Shown here: positions 1 through 8,358 of the stretch, piece after piece | Position numbering within the stretch: position 1 is the first letter of the stretch | How the letters are laid out: every line of letters starts with the position of its first letter | NCBI GenBank assembly: GCA_040400085.1 | Contig: JBBAQX010000009.1 | Span: 28,978 to 92,977, forward strand | DNA from: HNR sp040400085 | GTDB lineage: Bacteria > Actinomycetota > Actinomycetes > Actinomycetales > Microbacteriaceae | DNA length: 64,000 nt | Reading direction: 5' to 3' | The notes under the pieces: model-generated | What the model was told of the DNA's origin: nothing | Seen by the model: only the letters and a program-made list of their open reading frames with translations | Databases searched by the model: none | Made by a program: the position numbers and the translations under genes

Positions 1-652
1 CGCGTTGAATCATCCCGACCGACCGAGACCACTCCGGAAAAGATTTCTCCTGGGCCGTTTCGATGATCGCAAATCGCCTATGACCGAGCGCAAAGAGATG
101 ATCAACGAGCAGATGCGCGTTGTGCTCCTCGTCATACGACACCGCGTTAATGCTGGGATCGTGTTCCGGCCGCCCCGTGCGCACCATCGGCACCTCGCTG
201 CTGAAGGGGCGCAGCTGCTCGCTCGTCACATCGCCGGTCGCCACAAACAGTCCGGCAACGCGCATCCCCAGCAGCTGCCGCAGGCCCGAGAGTTGACGCG
301 TACCGCCCTTATCGGCGGACACGGTAACCGTCACGATTTGCAGTTTCTTCTCCCACGCGGCTGCCTGCAAAGATGAGAAAAGCGCACCGTATGCGGGGTT
401 GTGCGAGTCCCTGAGCAAGAGCCCGACGTTTTCGCTGCGACCCGCCGCCAGCTCAGCCGCCATAGCGTTTGGCACGAAGCCGACCTCGTCGGCAGCGGCG
501 AGCACCCGCGCACGCGTCTCCTTGGAAATGCGCCCACGTCCGTGAAGGGCACGGGATACGGTGGCTCGCGAAATTCCCAGCATGGCTGCCAGGTCAGCCT
601 CCGTCATCTGCAGACGGGTGTGATTATTTTTCTCGCCGGAGGGTGGTGCCAC
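1..652 (-). CDS. LacI-family transcriptional regulator, 3' end beyond the window
   Basis: The frame is open from a GTG at 652 to the left edge (about 217 codons of a usual 330). The N-terminus is a classic LacI helix-turn-helix (LAAMLGISRATVSRAL, then RISKETRARVLAAADEVGF), followed by the hinge helix (NAMAAELAAGRSENVG) and the start of the periplasmic-binding-protein-like effector domain (LLLRDSHNPAYG, GLFVATGDVTSEQL). It lies directly downstream of the ABC-importer genes on the same strand and probably represses them through the palindrome at 4452-4471; that link is inferred. A TATACT box ends seven bases before the GTG, so the message may be leaderless. An ATG 15 codons further in is the alternative start. 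The effector is not known; a sugar or polyol is likely. Confidence 0.9.
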   Translation of the reverse strand, partial: MAPPSGEKNNHTRLQMTEADLAAMLGISRATVSRALHGRGRISKETRARVLAAADEVGFVPNAMAAELAAGRSENVGLLLRDSHNPAYGALFSSLQAAAWEKKLQIVTVTVSADKGGTRQLSGLRQLLGMRVAGLFVATGDVTSEQLRPFSSEVPMVRTGRPEHDPSINAVSYDEEHNAHLLVDHLFALGHRRFAIIETAQEKSFPEWSRSVGMIQR

Positions 653-664
653 TGTGACAGTATA
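653..664 (-). promoter_or_regulatory. Candidate -10 box for the LacI gene (leaderless start)
   Basis: On the minus strand TATACT occupies 664-659, placing transcription start at about 652, exactly the GTG of the LacI-type gene. No Shine-Dalgarno sequence precedes that GTG. A good -35 box is not visible because the expected place is inside the hairpin at 665-690. Confidence 0.45.
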
Positions 665-690
665 GCGGGGGCGATTACGGATGCCCCCGC
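665..690 (-). terminator. Hairpin between the 2H phosphoesterase and LacI genes
   Basis: A perfect 8-bp GC-rich stem (GCGGGGGC / GCCCCCGC) with a 10-base loop follows the stop codon at 700 by ten bases. There is no T tract, so termination would be weak or Rho-assisted. The hairpin also covers the upstream half of the presumed LacI promoter. Confidence 0.5.
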
Positions 691-699
691 CAGTACGTC

Positions 700-1314
700 T
701 TATTTCAAATGCCAGCTCTTGCAGTGTTCCCAACGCAGGCTTCGCCACCATTCGCCGGACCAATCATCCGACCAGAATTGATACAGGACTACCGTCTCCG
801 CCTCAAAACGAGGGGTGCCCTCGAACGGCATCGCCTGGATAAATGATTCCACCTCGGCGGACAGATCGGGCCGAAGCGACAGCTCATGGGACGCTAAAGA
901 AAAATGCGCCCGATACTTGGTCTCGTCAAATTCGTTGTACAGATAGCGGTCCAACGGAACGGTCATCGGGGATAAAACACCGTTTACGGCATTCGCGAGG
1001 GCGTGGAGCGTGAGGTTTGTTGAGCCATCATCGAGCTCGTCAACGTCAAACACGATCGCCGAGGTCAGTTTTGTGACTCCGCTGTTCACGACGGGGAATC
1101 GGGTCGTCTGGGAAAGAAGCGGGTCAAGGGCTTCGATCACCCGATCCGGTTCGTGCGTAATCGGCACGGAGCCGGCAAGGGTCGCGTGGGGAGGGAATGC
1201 GCCTGCTGACACAAACCCAAATTGCCGTTGAACCTGAAACGTGATTGAAGAGATCGCCACGGCTGTCGCCGGATCTGGCTGTAAGAAAACCCCGTATACG
1301 TTATGTGTTGTCAT
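700..1314 (-). CDS. 2H phosphoesterase superfamily protein (2'-5' RNA ligase-like)
   Basis: This 204-residue protein carries the two HxS/T motifs that define 2H phosphoesterases: HATLAGS near residue 43 and HFSLAS near residue 137. Family members hydrolyse or form 2',3'- or 1'',2''-cyclic phosphates and 2'-5' phosphodiesters in the cytoplasm. The ATG at 1314 has a good AAAGGA ribosome site seven bases upstream. It follows the binding-lipoprotein gene by 68 bases on the same strand and ends just before the LacI gene, so it is probably the last gene of the importer operon. That context suggests that the imported solute could be a cyclic phosphate or phosphodiester, but this is inference. RNA-related housekeeping is the alternative. 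Confidence 0.82.
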   Translation of the reverse strand: MTTHNVYGVFLQPDPATAVAISSITFQVQRQFGFVSAGAFPPHATLAGSVPITHEPDRVIEALDPLLSQTTRFPVVNSGVTKLTSAIVFDVDELDDGSTNLTLHALANAVNGVLSPMTVPLDRYLYNEFDETKYRAHFSLASHELSLRPDLSAEVESFIQAMPFEGTPRFEAETVVLYQFWSDDWSGEWWRSLRWEHCKSWHLK

Positions 1315-1334
1315 GCATTGTTCCTTTCATGGTT

Positions 1335-1366
1335 GTGCCCCGGGCAACTGCGATTGCCCAGGGCAC
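1335..1366 (-). promoter_or_regulatory. Intergenic stem-loop in the ABC-importer operon
   Basis: Two 13-base arms (GTGCCCTGGGCAA / TTGCCCGGGGCAC on the minus strand, one mismatch) enclose a six-base loop, 16 bases after the binding-protein stop. Such hairpins often protect the message of the binding protein and lower expression of the gene after it. Confidence 0.55.
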
Positions 1367-1382
1367 GTAAGAATTATTCTGG

Positions 1383-2702
1383 TCAGCGACGCTCGTTGTA
1401 CGAGCTGATCTCTGCGTTCGCCGCCTTTTCCGCATCGGTCAGCGACGATTTCACATCGGCTCCACCGAAGATGCCCTCGAGCGCCTCCTTGACCTTGGTT
1501 CGCGCCTCTCCCATCGCACCCGTGTGGCAGCCGGCTGTCGCCGTGGTGTCGGGGGTGTTGGCAAACTGATCAAGCAGGACCTGTTGTACGTCCGTCACGG
1601 AACCGTTCAATTTCTCAACGGTCTTAGACGATGTAGGAAGGTATCCGGTTTCGGTAAAAATCTGTTCCTGGACATCGCTTGATCCCATGAAGGATGCGAA
1701 TGAAGCGGCAGCCGCCATCTCCCGCTCCGACTTGCCCTCCTTGATCAGCCAGATCGAGTTCCCGCCGGGAACAGCGCCACCCTTGTCCGAGCCAGCAGGA
1801 AGCGGCCACACGCCAAATTCAAAGGGGGCGTTTGCCTTGACATCGCCATAGATTTGTGACGACTGAAGCATGAAAGCTGCCTGTCCCGCGATGAATGCGT
1901 TTGCGGATGCGCTGCCGTCGGTGCCGGTGTTCAGCATGGCTCCGCTATTTACCAGGTCTTGCACCCCTTTCCACAGGGATACCTGCTTATCCGACGCAAG
2001 CTTGAAGGCATCGGCTGGATTTGAACCTACGCCGTTCTCGGGGGTGCAGTATTCGAGGCCCTCTGAAGCGGTGAATTGCTCAGACCACCAGGGATTAATA
2101 AACATCGTGAGTCCCGCGACTCCGGTGGAAGCGTAGGCCTTCGACGATAGGTCGATCAGGTCGGACATGCTTTCCGGCGCTGCGCTCGGATCAATTCCCG
2201 CTTTGCTCAGCAAGTCTTTGTTGTAGACGACAACGGGCTGAGAAACCATGATCGGAATCGACGACAGGGTGCCGTCGAAGGTGTAATAGTTTTTCGCCAG
2301 CGGAACCAGGTCATCGCCCGAGAACGTCTCGCCCTTCAGGTCCTTCACCTCGCCCGGAGGGGTGGTCAGCCCGGTATCCCGCAGATAGGTCGAGAAGGTG
2401 TCGCCGCCCTGGATCAATGCGGGGAGGCCGCCGCTTTGTACAGAGTTGGTGAGCTTCGACATCGACTCGTCGTACGTGCCCTGGTAGATCGCGTTGATCG
2501 TTACGGAATCGGCGTTGTCTGCGTTGAATTGATCAACGAGCGTCTTCAACGTGGTGGCGGCGGCCCCCGAGGAGGAATACCAGAAATCCAGCTTCACCGG
2601 GCCATCACTGGTGTTCTCCTCGGCGGTTGACGCGCAGGAGCTCAGGGTCGCAGCCACGACAACCGCGGCAGCTCCCAGGGAGAGAACTTTTCGTATTTTC
2701 AT
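1383..2702 (-). CDS. ABC transporter extracellular solute-binding lipoprotein (UgpB/MalE type)
   Basis: The precursor of 439 residues begins with a lipoprotein signal (MKIRKVLSLGAAAVVVAATL, then SSCAS, lipidated Cys), followed by a family-1 solute-binding fold (LDFWYSSSGAAATTLKTLVD; GGAVPGGNSIWLI). It captures a sugar or glycerophosphodiester-like solute outside the membrane. An in-frame ATG lies five codons upstream (2717) and overlaps the permease stop, but the ATG at 2702 has GAAAGG at proper spacing and gives a normal signal peptide. No ATPase gene is present; family-1 importers often share an MsmK-type ATPase encoded elsewhere. Confidence 0.9.
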   Translation of the reverse strand: MKIRKVLSLGAAAVVVAATLSSCASTAEENTSDGPVKLDFWYSSSGAAATTLKTLVDQFNADNADSVTINAIYQGTYDESMSKLTNSVQSGGLPALIQGGDTFSTYLRDTGLTTPPGEVKDLKGETFSGDDLVPLAKNYYTFDGTLSSIPIMVSQPVVVYNKDLLSKAGIDPSAAPESMSDLIDLSSKAYASTGVAGLTMFINPWWSEQFTASEGLEYCTPENGVGSNPADAFKLASDKQVSLWKGVQDLVNSGAMLNTGTDGSASANAFIAGQAAFMLQSSQIYGDVKANAPFEFGVWPLPAGSDKGGAVPGGNSIWLIKEGKSEREMAAAASFASFMGSSDVQEQIFTETGYLPTSSKTVEKLNGSVTDVQQVLLDQFANTPDTTATAGCHTGAMGEARTKVKEALEGIFGGADVKSSLTDAEKAANAEISSYNERR

Positions 2703-2713
2703 CTGTGTACCTT

Positions 2714-3535
2714 TCATTTGCTTGATCCTTGCGTGAGACCTCGCGCAAGGAATTTCTGTCCTACGACAACGAGAACAATTGTGGGGATGACCGCAACGAT
2801 GACGCCGGCCAGGGACGCCCCGATATTCGTGCCCGATTCATCCGTGAGAATCTTTATGCCGACCTGGACGGTTCGCGTCGAGGCCGACTCCGACACGATC
2901 AACGGCCAGAGGTACCCGTTCCACGCCGAGATCGCCGACATGAGCGTGACCGTCATTATTGTGGGGCTATTAAGCGGCACCAGAAAGCGGAAAAGGAACC
3001 GCATCGGCCCTGCCCCATCGAGCATGGATGCCTCGTGAATTTCTTTCGGAAAGGACAGGAAGCTCTGCCTCAGCAGAAACACGTTATATGCGGAGACCAG
3101 GAACGGAATAAAGATGGCCGCCACGGTGTCGAAGAGACCAAGTGAACGAATCGTCAAGTAGTTAGCAACGAGCGTCGTCTCGCCGGGAATCATGATCGTG
3201 ACCAGGATGAACCCGAAGACCAGGCCAGGTCGTTTCAAGCGCCCAAACACCAGCGCGTAGGCCGCGAAAAGCGCGGTGATAACCTGCGCGGCCGTCTGGG
3301 CGAGCGTCACCACGACGGAGTTCACCATCTGCTGCAGCAACGGTGCCGAGCCGAAGGCAGCAACGTAGTGTTCGAGGCTAAATCCGGTGGGGATGATGTC
3401 GGTGATCGAACCGGTGATCGCCTGCCCCGGCCGGAACGAGGCGAACAGCACGTATAAGAGAGGGAAAACGATCAGCAGCGAGGTGATACCCAGGTATGTG
3501 ATTATTGCAGCGCGGGAGAATAATGAGGAACGCAT
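2714..3535 (-). CDS. ABC sugar-type permease, UgpE/MalG-like
   Basis: This 273-residue inner-membrane protein has six predicted membrane segments, and an EAA loop (EIHEASMLDGAGPMRFLFRF) for contact with the ATPase near residues 176-195. It pairs with the upstream permease; the two genes share one base at 3535. With the lipoprotein downstream they form the usual permease-permease-binding protein order. Substrate unknown. Confidence 0.9.
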   Translation of the reverse strand: MRSSLFSRAAIITYLGITSLLIVFPLLYVLFASFRPGQAITGSITDIIPTGFSLEHYVAAFGSAPLLQQMVNSVVVTLAQTAAQVITALFAAYALVFGRLKRPGLVFGFILVTIMIPGETTLVANYLTIRSLGLFDTVAAIFIPFLVSAYNVFLLRQSFLSFPKEIHEASMLDGAGPMRFLFRFLVPLNSPTIMTVTLMSAISAWNGYLWPLIVSESASTRTVQVGIKILTDESGTNIGASLAGVIVAVIPTIVLVVVGQKFLARGLTQGSSK

Positions 3536-4425
3536 CAGTAATTCACCTTTCTTTCGAGTACACCAAATTGGATTGCGGTCATCGCAGCGATGATGATGAG
3601 CAACACGATGCCGCGGGCTGAGGCCCCCGCGTAGTCAGCCGTACCGCCGAAGGCTTTCGCCCAAATATCGAATACCAGTGTCTTTGTCGCACCCGACGGG
3701 CCACCGCCCGTCATAACGTTGATGACCGCGAACTCACGAATTGCCTGCACGGATTGCGTCACGACGATGAAGAATAGGGTCGGAGTTATCAGTGGGAGGG
3801 TTATCGACCGCAGGGTTCGCCAGCCGTTTGCGCCGTCGATCGATGCTGCCTCGGTCACGTCGACGGGGATACCGTCGATGGCCGCGAGCAGGAGAAGGAT
3901 TACAAAGCCGATTGATACCCAGACATCCACGATGACGATCGAGATCATCGCCATCGTTGGCTGGGTGAGCCACCCGGCCGGGTTACCCGTGAGCGCGATG
4001 GCGAGCTGATCGAGTAGGCCGGTCGTTGGAGTCATCAGCGCTCGAAAGGCGAGCCCGGCAACGGCTGCCGATATCGCCATCGGTATCAGCACTGAGGCGC
4101 GCGAGAAAGCCGTTCCCCGAAGCCGCTTGGAAAGCGGCAGGGCGACAAGTAACCCGACGACGACTTTACCGATGACGGTCAAGACGACAAAAATTGCAGT
4201 GACCCACAGGGAGCGCCAAAACCCCTCGGAGCTCAACATTTGCGAGTAATTCTGAAGCCCGACGAAACCAGCGGCCCTCCCGAAGAGGTCTGACTTCTGA
4301 ACCGAGAGCAGAGCCGTTCGAAGCAGCGGCCAATAGCTGAAGGCAAGGAGGAGAAGGATGGTGGGCGCGAGGCACCAGAGCGCCCAACTCGGCGTTCTGC
4401 GCAGCCGAGGAATTCTTTGTGTCAC
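3535..4425 (-). CDS. ABC sugar-type permease, UgpA/MalF-like
   Basis: First gene of the importer operon. The GTG at 4425 gives a 296-residue protein with six membrane segments and an EAA loop (VTEAASIDGANGWRTLRSIT). The open frame runs 25 codons further up to 4500, but that extension would cross the palindromic operator at 4452-4471; GAGAG seven bases before the GTG supports the shorter start. It imports the substrate of the binding lipoprotein across the cytoplasmic membrane. Confidence 0.88.
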   Translation of the reverse strand: MTQRIPRLRRTPSWALWCLAPTILLLLAFSYWPLLRTALLSVQKSDLFGRAAGFVGLQNYSQMLSSEGFWRSLWVTAIFVVLTVIGKVVVGLLVALPLSKRLRGTAFSRASVLIPMAISAAVAGLAFRALMTPTTGLLDQLAIALTGNPAGWLTQPTMAMISIVIVDVWVSIGFVILLLLAAIDGIPVDVTEAASIDGANGWRTLRSITLPLITPTLFFIVVTQSVQAIREFAVINVMTGGGPSGATKTLVFDIWAKAFGGTADYAGASARGIVLLIIIAAMTAIQFGVLERKVNY

Positions 4426-4451
4426 GTGTGATCTCTCTACCGGTAAACCAT

Positions 4452-4471
4452 GTGCGAACGCGCGTTCGCAC
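4452..4471. promoter_or_regulatory. Palindromic operator of the ABC-importer operon
   Basis: The 20-base sequence GTGCGAACGCGCGTTCGCAC is a perfect palindrome with a central CG step, as is usual for LacI-family operators. It sits 27 bases before the first permease start. The LacI-type gene at the other end of the cluster is the obvious partner. Confidence 0.7.
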
Positions 4472-4603
4472 TCTGACATGAAGAGACTAACACGCCCCAT
4501 TCAAACGGAAAGAAAAGACAAGTTGAACGGAAGGTGAATTCGTGAGACCAAGGTGTCGCGTGCTCGGCATAAGGTGCATGAACCGGGCCCACGCTGGAGG
4601 TTA

Positions 4604-4680
4604 GGCCGGGCGGTGCAAGTTGAGCCGGGCGGTGCGAGTTGGGCCCTGCGGTGTAGATTGGGCCCGTCCGAGAAACTTGG
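4604..4680. repeat. 19-bp tandem repeat, four decaying copies
   Basis: Units begin at about 4604, 4624, 4643 and 4662 and share the pattern GCCGGGCGGTGCGAGTTGG, with increasing change toward the amine oxidase stop at 4704. The array lies between the divergently placed promoter of the ABC operon and the end of the amine oxidase gene. No coding role is visible. Confidence 0.65.
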
Positions 4681-4703
4681 GCCGAGCCGGAGTTCGCGGT
4701 TGG

Positions 4704-6029
4704 CTACGAGTCGGCCAGCAGGCTCAGCGGAAGGTCGCGCCCGGCGATGCGCTCCGCAGCGCGGTGGCCCGACAAAAGCGCCGCCGTCACGGTAGCCGGA
4801 TCGTCACCCCAGGTTGCCTCCCCCGCGATGTGGAGCACACCATCGACTGGGGTGGCCAGACGTTCGTGGTCCTCGATCTCGGAACCAACCGTCATATACG
4901 CATACGATCCGCGCGCAAACGGGTCGTCCCGCCAATTCGTCACGCTCACCCGCGTGGGCGGCTCGACCTTATCGCCATAGATATCCCGTAGCGCAGACAG
5001 CACCGAGTCGACCAGCTGAGCCTCGCTCCACCCGCGGGTCTCCACCGCGGCAGGTCCCGCCGCAAAGGTCAGGAGCGCCGGAACGCCATCTATCGCCGTC
5101 AGGTCGTACCAGGAATGCCACCACACGCTGCCCTCGCCCTGCCAGCGGATCGCATACACCCCGTCGTCCCAGAACTTCGTCGGGAACCGCAGAATAATCT
5201 TCTCAAAGTTATTCATCTCGAGACGCTCAAGCGCCCCACTCACGGGCTCGGGCAGCGGCGGCGTGATCACAAACTCCTCCGATTTCAGCACGCCGACCGG
5301 AACCGTAACCACCGCACGATCGGCGGAAACCTGGCCACGATCCGTCGTCACGAGCACACCAGCCGATGACCGTTCAATGTGGCTGACGACGTGCTCGAGC
5401 CGAACATCCACCCCCATCGATAGCCGCGTCGCCAGCACGTCGTACCCGTCGGGGAAAACGACCTCGTCGCCCTCGATAGCGTCGCTGTCTAGCCCGTGCG
5501 CGTCAAGCCCGCCTGCCCACACGCCGTATTGTTCCTCGGCGCGATGCCTCAGGAACTCGCGGACGCGTTCTGCGCGTTCGGGATCCCAGCCGAGCCGCGC
5601 GATCGCTGCCTCTACGGCATCCTGAAAAGAGGTTTCGGGCGCGGCATCGGCGATCACGGCCACGAGCTGGTCATCAACAGATTGGATGTCCGCCACAAAT
5701 GCGTCGACAACCTCGGCAGACAGTCGGTCGCCTTCCGGGCCGTAATAGGCGATGGGGCGGCCGCCGGGCTGGTAGCTGCCCACCGTAAATTCGTGGGTCC
5801 GCATGTCGAACATCTGGGCAACCTCGGCGAGCGGGCTGTCCCCGATCCCGTGAATCCACGACGCGCCAAGATCCGTGGTGGTGCCTTCCACACGATCCGT
5901 GTGAACCCGGCCACCGACACGGTCCCTCGCTTCAAGCACCACAACACTGTGCCCCGAACGGACAAGAAGTTTAGCCGCGGTGAGACCAGCTACCCCAGCA
6001 CCGACAATAACAACATCGTAATTTTCCAC
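4704..6029 (-). CDS. FAD-dependent amine oxidase (flavin monoamine oxidase family)
   Basis: The 441-residue enzyme has the normal family order: an N-terminal FAD Rossmann motif (VVIVGAGVAGLTAAKLL, then LEARDRVGGRVHT), the substrate domain, and a C-terminal FAD motif (VLHIAGEATWGDD, residues about 393-405) followed by TVTAALLSGHRAAERI. It oxidises a primary or polyamine to an aldehyde, releasing ammonia or amine and hydrogen peroxide. No signal peptide is seen, so it is cytoplasmic. The start is a GTG without a clear ribosome site. It serves as the in-window reference for the permuted paralogue at 10074-11501. Confidence 0.88.
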   Translation of the reverse strand: MENYDVVIVGAGVAGLTAAKLLVRSGHSVVVLEARDRVGGRVHTDRVEGTTTDLGASWIHGIGDSPLAEVAQMFDMRTHEFTVGSYQPGGRPIAYYGPEGDRLSAEVVDAFVADIQSVDDQLVAVIADAAPETSFQDAVEAAIARLGWDPERAERVREFLRHRAEEQYGVWAGGLDAHGLDSDAIEGDEVVFPDGYDVLATRLSMGVDVRLEHVVSHIERSSAGVLVTTDRGQVSADRAVVTVPVGVLKSEEFVITPPLPEPVSGALERLEMNNFEKIILRFPTKFWDDGVYAIRWQGEGSVWWHSWYDLTAIDGVPALLTFAAGPAAVETRGWSEAQLVDSVLSALRDIYGDKVEPPTRVSVTNWRDDPFARGSYAYMTVGSEIEDHERLATPVDGVLHIAGEATWGDDPATVTAALLSGHRAAERIAGRDLPLSLLADS

Positions 6030-6085
6030 AGACTAATACTATCCGCAATGCCCCGATGACTCGGGCCGGGAAAATGCCAGTTTTG

Positions 6086-6150
6086 CAATCAGGTGGCCAC
6101 AAATGACGTGATTTCCCTCGAATTTCACGTCATTTGTGGCCACCTGATTG
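6086..6150. repeat. Long palindromic repeat (REP-like), copy 1
   Basis: Perfect 26-base arms (6086-6111 and 6125-6150; inner half GGCCACAAATGACGTGA) enclose a 13-base loop. It follows the stop of the surface protein at 6190 and precedes the amine oxidase, so it may act as that gene's terminator. A related copy lies at 51638-51701. Confidence 0.75.
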
Positions 6151-6189
6151 TGCAATGACCCTCAGTATCATACCTGAGGCATCGGAAAA

Positions 6190-8157
6190 CTAGAGCTTGC
6201 GGTAAGCCTTCGCTGCCCGTCTATGCGCAACAACGAACCCTAGCCCGAGCATTATGAGCGGAACAGCCACGGCAAGATACCCGTCAGTCTCGCTACCCGT
6301 GCTCGCAAGGCTGCCGCTGGCGGCGACAATCTCGATATTATCCCAGCCGATGAGAGCCCCCGACGCAGAGGTCACCGCGAGGCGATGCTGCCCAATCGAG
6401 GCGTTCTGCGGGATGGTCACACGGACACTCCCCGTTGCACTTACGGCTTCATGCGCCACGTGGGTCGGTGTTGAGTACATCCACACGTCGACTATCTGAC
6501 TCGTGCTAGCCATTCCAACCGTCAGGGTGATTGTCTCACCGGGACGGGCGGTGGCAGGCGAGGAGACGGATCCGCGAGCGGTTTCCGCCAACTTATCGAC
6601 CGACGGAGCAACTGGATCTGTGGACGGGGTTGGCGTCGGCGTCGGCGTCGGCGTCGGGTCCACGGGATCAACAGGATCAACAGGCTCAACAGGCTCAACA
6701 GGCTTAGTGGTGCAATCAATCGATCCAGCCCTCAGAGCGTGGAGCCCCGTGTTGTTATCGTCTGCATAGTAGACGGGCTTGGTGCCGTTCACGCACAGCT
6801 CTTGGGGAGCCATGGCAAAGCCCTCATTATTCAGATTCGCCATGCCCGTTGGACGCTCATAAAGGCTGGTAGCGGTGAACGAACCCTTATTGGCACCCGT
6901 GCTTGCCACATCGAATGTAGCCGTTTGCCCGTTACAGGTGTCATCACATACAACCCAGAGAGCTTGGCGTTCAGCATCATACTCAAGATCCATTACACCG
7001 GGAAAACCGCTGGCAAACGAAGCAACCCGGTGGAAAGCCGACCCTGATTGATCGAGCGCGTACGCATAAACCATCCCGTTCGCCTCAAGTCCTACGAAAA
7101 ACAACCCGTTACCGTGGTTGGCATAGGAGGCCGGATCGTACGGCTTGCCGGTTGACTGGTCAACGAATCCCTTCTTCACCAAGTCGGCGTCGGCAATCCA
7201 CTCGATAGCTTCGAGCCCGCTGTTCGGGGCAATCGCGGGCAGGTCAGCCGCCAGGTTCCACTCGCTCGTGGCGTTCAAGGCGGAGTTCCCTGCCGTGACA
7301 TTGTAGCGAAGCACGGAGGGGCGGCTCACTGAACTAACGGAGTTGTTCCGCTCAGTGGAGACGAAGATCCCACCCGACTCCCCGGCATCCGTCAGCGCGA
7401 CGCCCTCGGCATCAACGTCACCTGTCCCATCAGAGTAATGCAGAACCCGGCCGGTCTCCCAGCCAGCATCGGCGGGCACCCACCGAGTGCCATCCCAGAG
7501 AAGACGGTATAGGGTTCCCACGCCATTCTTTACAGCCCACATTGTCCCAGGCGTAGCCTTACCCGAGGGCTCGTATGCCAACCCGCTCATATTGCCCCCG
7601 AAGAGACCACTTTCGTCCACGGTAACGACCTCGGAATTCCCCGGCCAGGGCTGAGCAACCGGTCCGACCGGCGGCTCTGTCGCTGTGCAATCGTTTGCTG
7701 TTCCTTTAGTGGAACTCGAGGTGATCGCAAACGAACCCGTTCCGTCGGGGCAGCGCCCGTAGGTGGTCGCAGCGTGACTGGTCCAGCTGTACTGATCAAC
7801 AATGGTCACGCCGTCCGGAGCAAAAAGACGCGCAGAATCAGCGGCCCCGAGTCCGAAAACTGGGTCAACATCGAGCGCGATGTATCCGTCCGCAGGGATG
7901 GTCGTGGCGGCAGGGACAGTGAAGACGTGGCTGTCGTCGTTATCCTTCACAACATACCCCGAGGCGTCGAACGCCTGACTGGTCAGGTTCTTGATCTCGA
8001 CCCAGTCGCCAGGTGTCCCGCCGCTGGACTCAACCTCGTTGATGACGACAGTCGGGACTTCGACAGCCTCAGCAGGCTGCACAGAGGGAGAAATCGTGCT
8101 TGCGAGAGCAACGCTCGCGCCGACAAGAAAAAATAACAGGTTACGGCCCAGGGCCAT
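6190..8157 (-). CDS. Secreted lamin-tail / phytase-like surface protein with LAxTG anchor
   Basis: Start chosen at 8157, where AAGGAG stands seven bases ahead. The 655-residue precursor has a signal peptide (MALGRNLLFFLVGASVALAS), a lamin-tail domain (VVINEVESSGG, DWVEIKNLTSQAFDASGYVV; residues about 35-140), a beta-propeller-like region resembling the esterase-like phytase family (residues about 165-450), and a Pro-Val-Glu-Asp then Pro-Thr linker. After that comes a small beta domain, and a C-terminal sorting signal LASTG, membrane helix and basic tail. LAxTG is the motif of class E sortases, so it is probably wall-bound. Similar proteins act in phosphate ester or nucleic acid breakdown; the activity here is not established. 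Confidence 0.8.
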   Translation of the reverse strand: MALGRNLLFFLVGASVALASTISPSVQPAEAVEVPTVVINEVESSGGTPGDWVEIKNLTSQAFDASGYVVKDNDDSHVFTVPAATTIPADGYIALDVDPVFGLGAADSARLFAPDGVTIVDQYSWTSHAATTYGRCPDGTGSFAITSSSTKGTANDCTATEPPVGPVAQPWPGNSEVVTVDESGLFGGNMSGLAYEPSGKATPGTMWAVKNGVGTLYRLLWDGTRWVPADAGWETGRVLHYSDGTGDVDAEGVALTDAGESGGIFVSTERNNSVSSVSRPSVLRYNVTAGNSALNATSEWNLAADLPAIAPNSGLEAIEWIADADLVKKGFVDQSTGKPYDPASYANHGNGLFFVGLEANGMVYAYALDQSGSAFHRVASFASGFPGVMDLEYDAERQALWVVCDDTCNGQTATFDVASTGANKGSFTATSLYERPTGMANLNNEGFAMAPQELCVNGTKPVYYADDNNTGLHALRAGSIDCTTKPVEPVEPVDPVDPVDPTPTPTPTPTPSTDPVAPSVDKLAETARGSVSSPATARPGETITLTVGMASTSQIVDVWMYSTPTHVAHEAVSATGSVRVTIPQNASIGQHRLAVTSASGALIGWDNIEIVAASGSLASTGSETDGYLAVAVPLIMLGLGFVVAHRRAAKAYRKL

Positions 8158-8287
8158 GGTGCAGCTCCTTAAAGTGTGAACATACGGCAACCCTCATCAT
8201 GCCCACCCAGGTGAAACAGATAATGAACCACAAGTAAACTACGCATGCCGATACGCCACAGCCCCAGAACGACGCTGCTTACGACCG

Positions 8288-8309
8288 AACTGCCGACGGC
8301 AGAACTGCC
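8288..8309. promoter_or_regulatory. PopR-type activator box before the clpP pair
   Basis: AACTGCC-GAC-GGCAGAA (8288-8304) matches the published Streptomyces PopR site TTCTGCC-N3-GGCAGAA except for two bases, and the adjacent GGCAGAACTGCC (8298-8309) overlaps it as a second dyad. The site ends about 50 bases before the clpP start at 8359. The published consensus is recalled from the literature and was not looked up. Confidence 0.6.
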
Positions 8310-8358
8310 GGGAGCAGCATCCGCTCAATTGAGCACCCCCGGCGGGCACAGTGGAAAC

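Noticed and set aside
5..376. Plus-strand ORF of 123 codons at the left edge
   Set aside because: It is the antisense of the LacI-type gene, whose helix-turn-helix is unmistakable.
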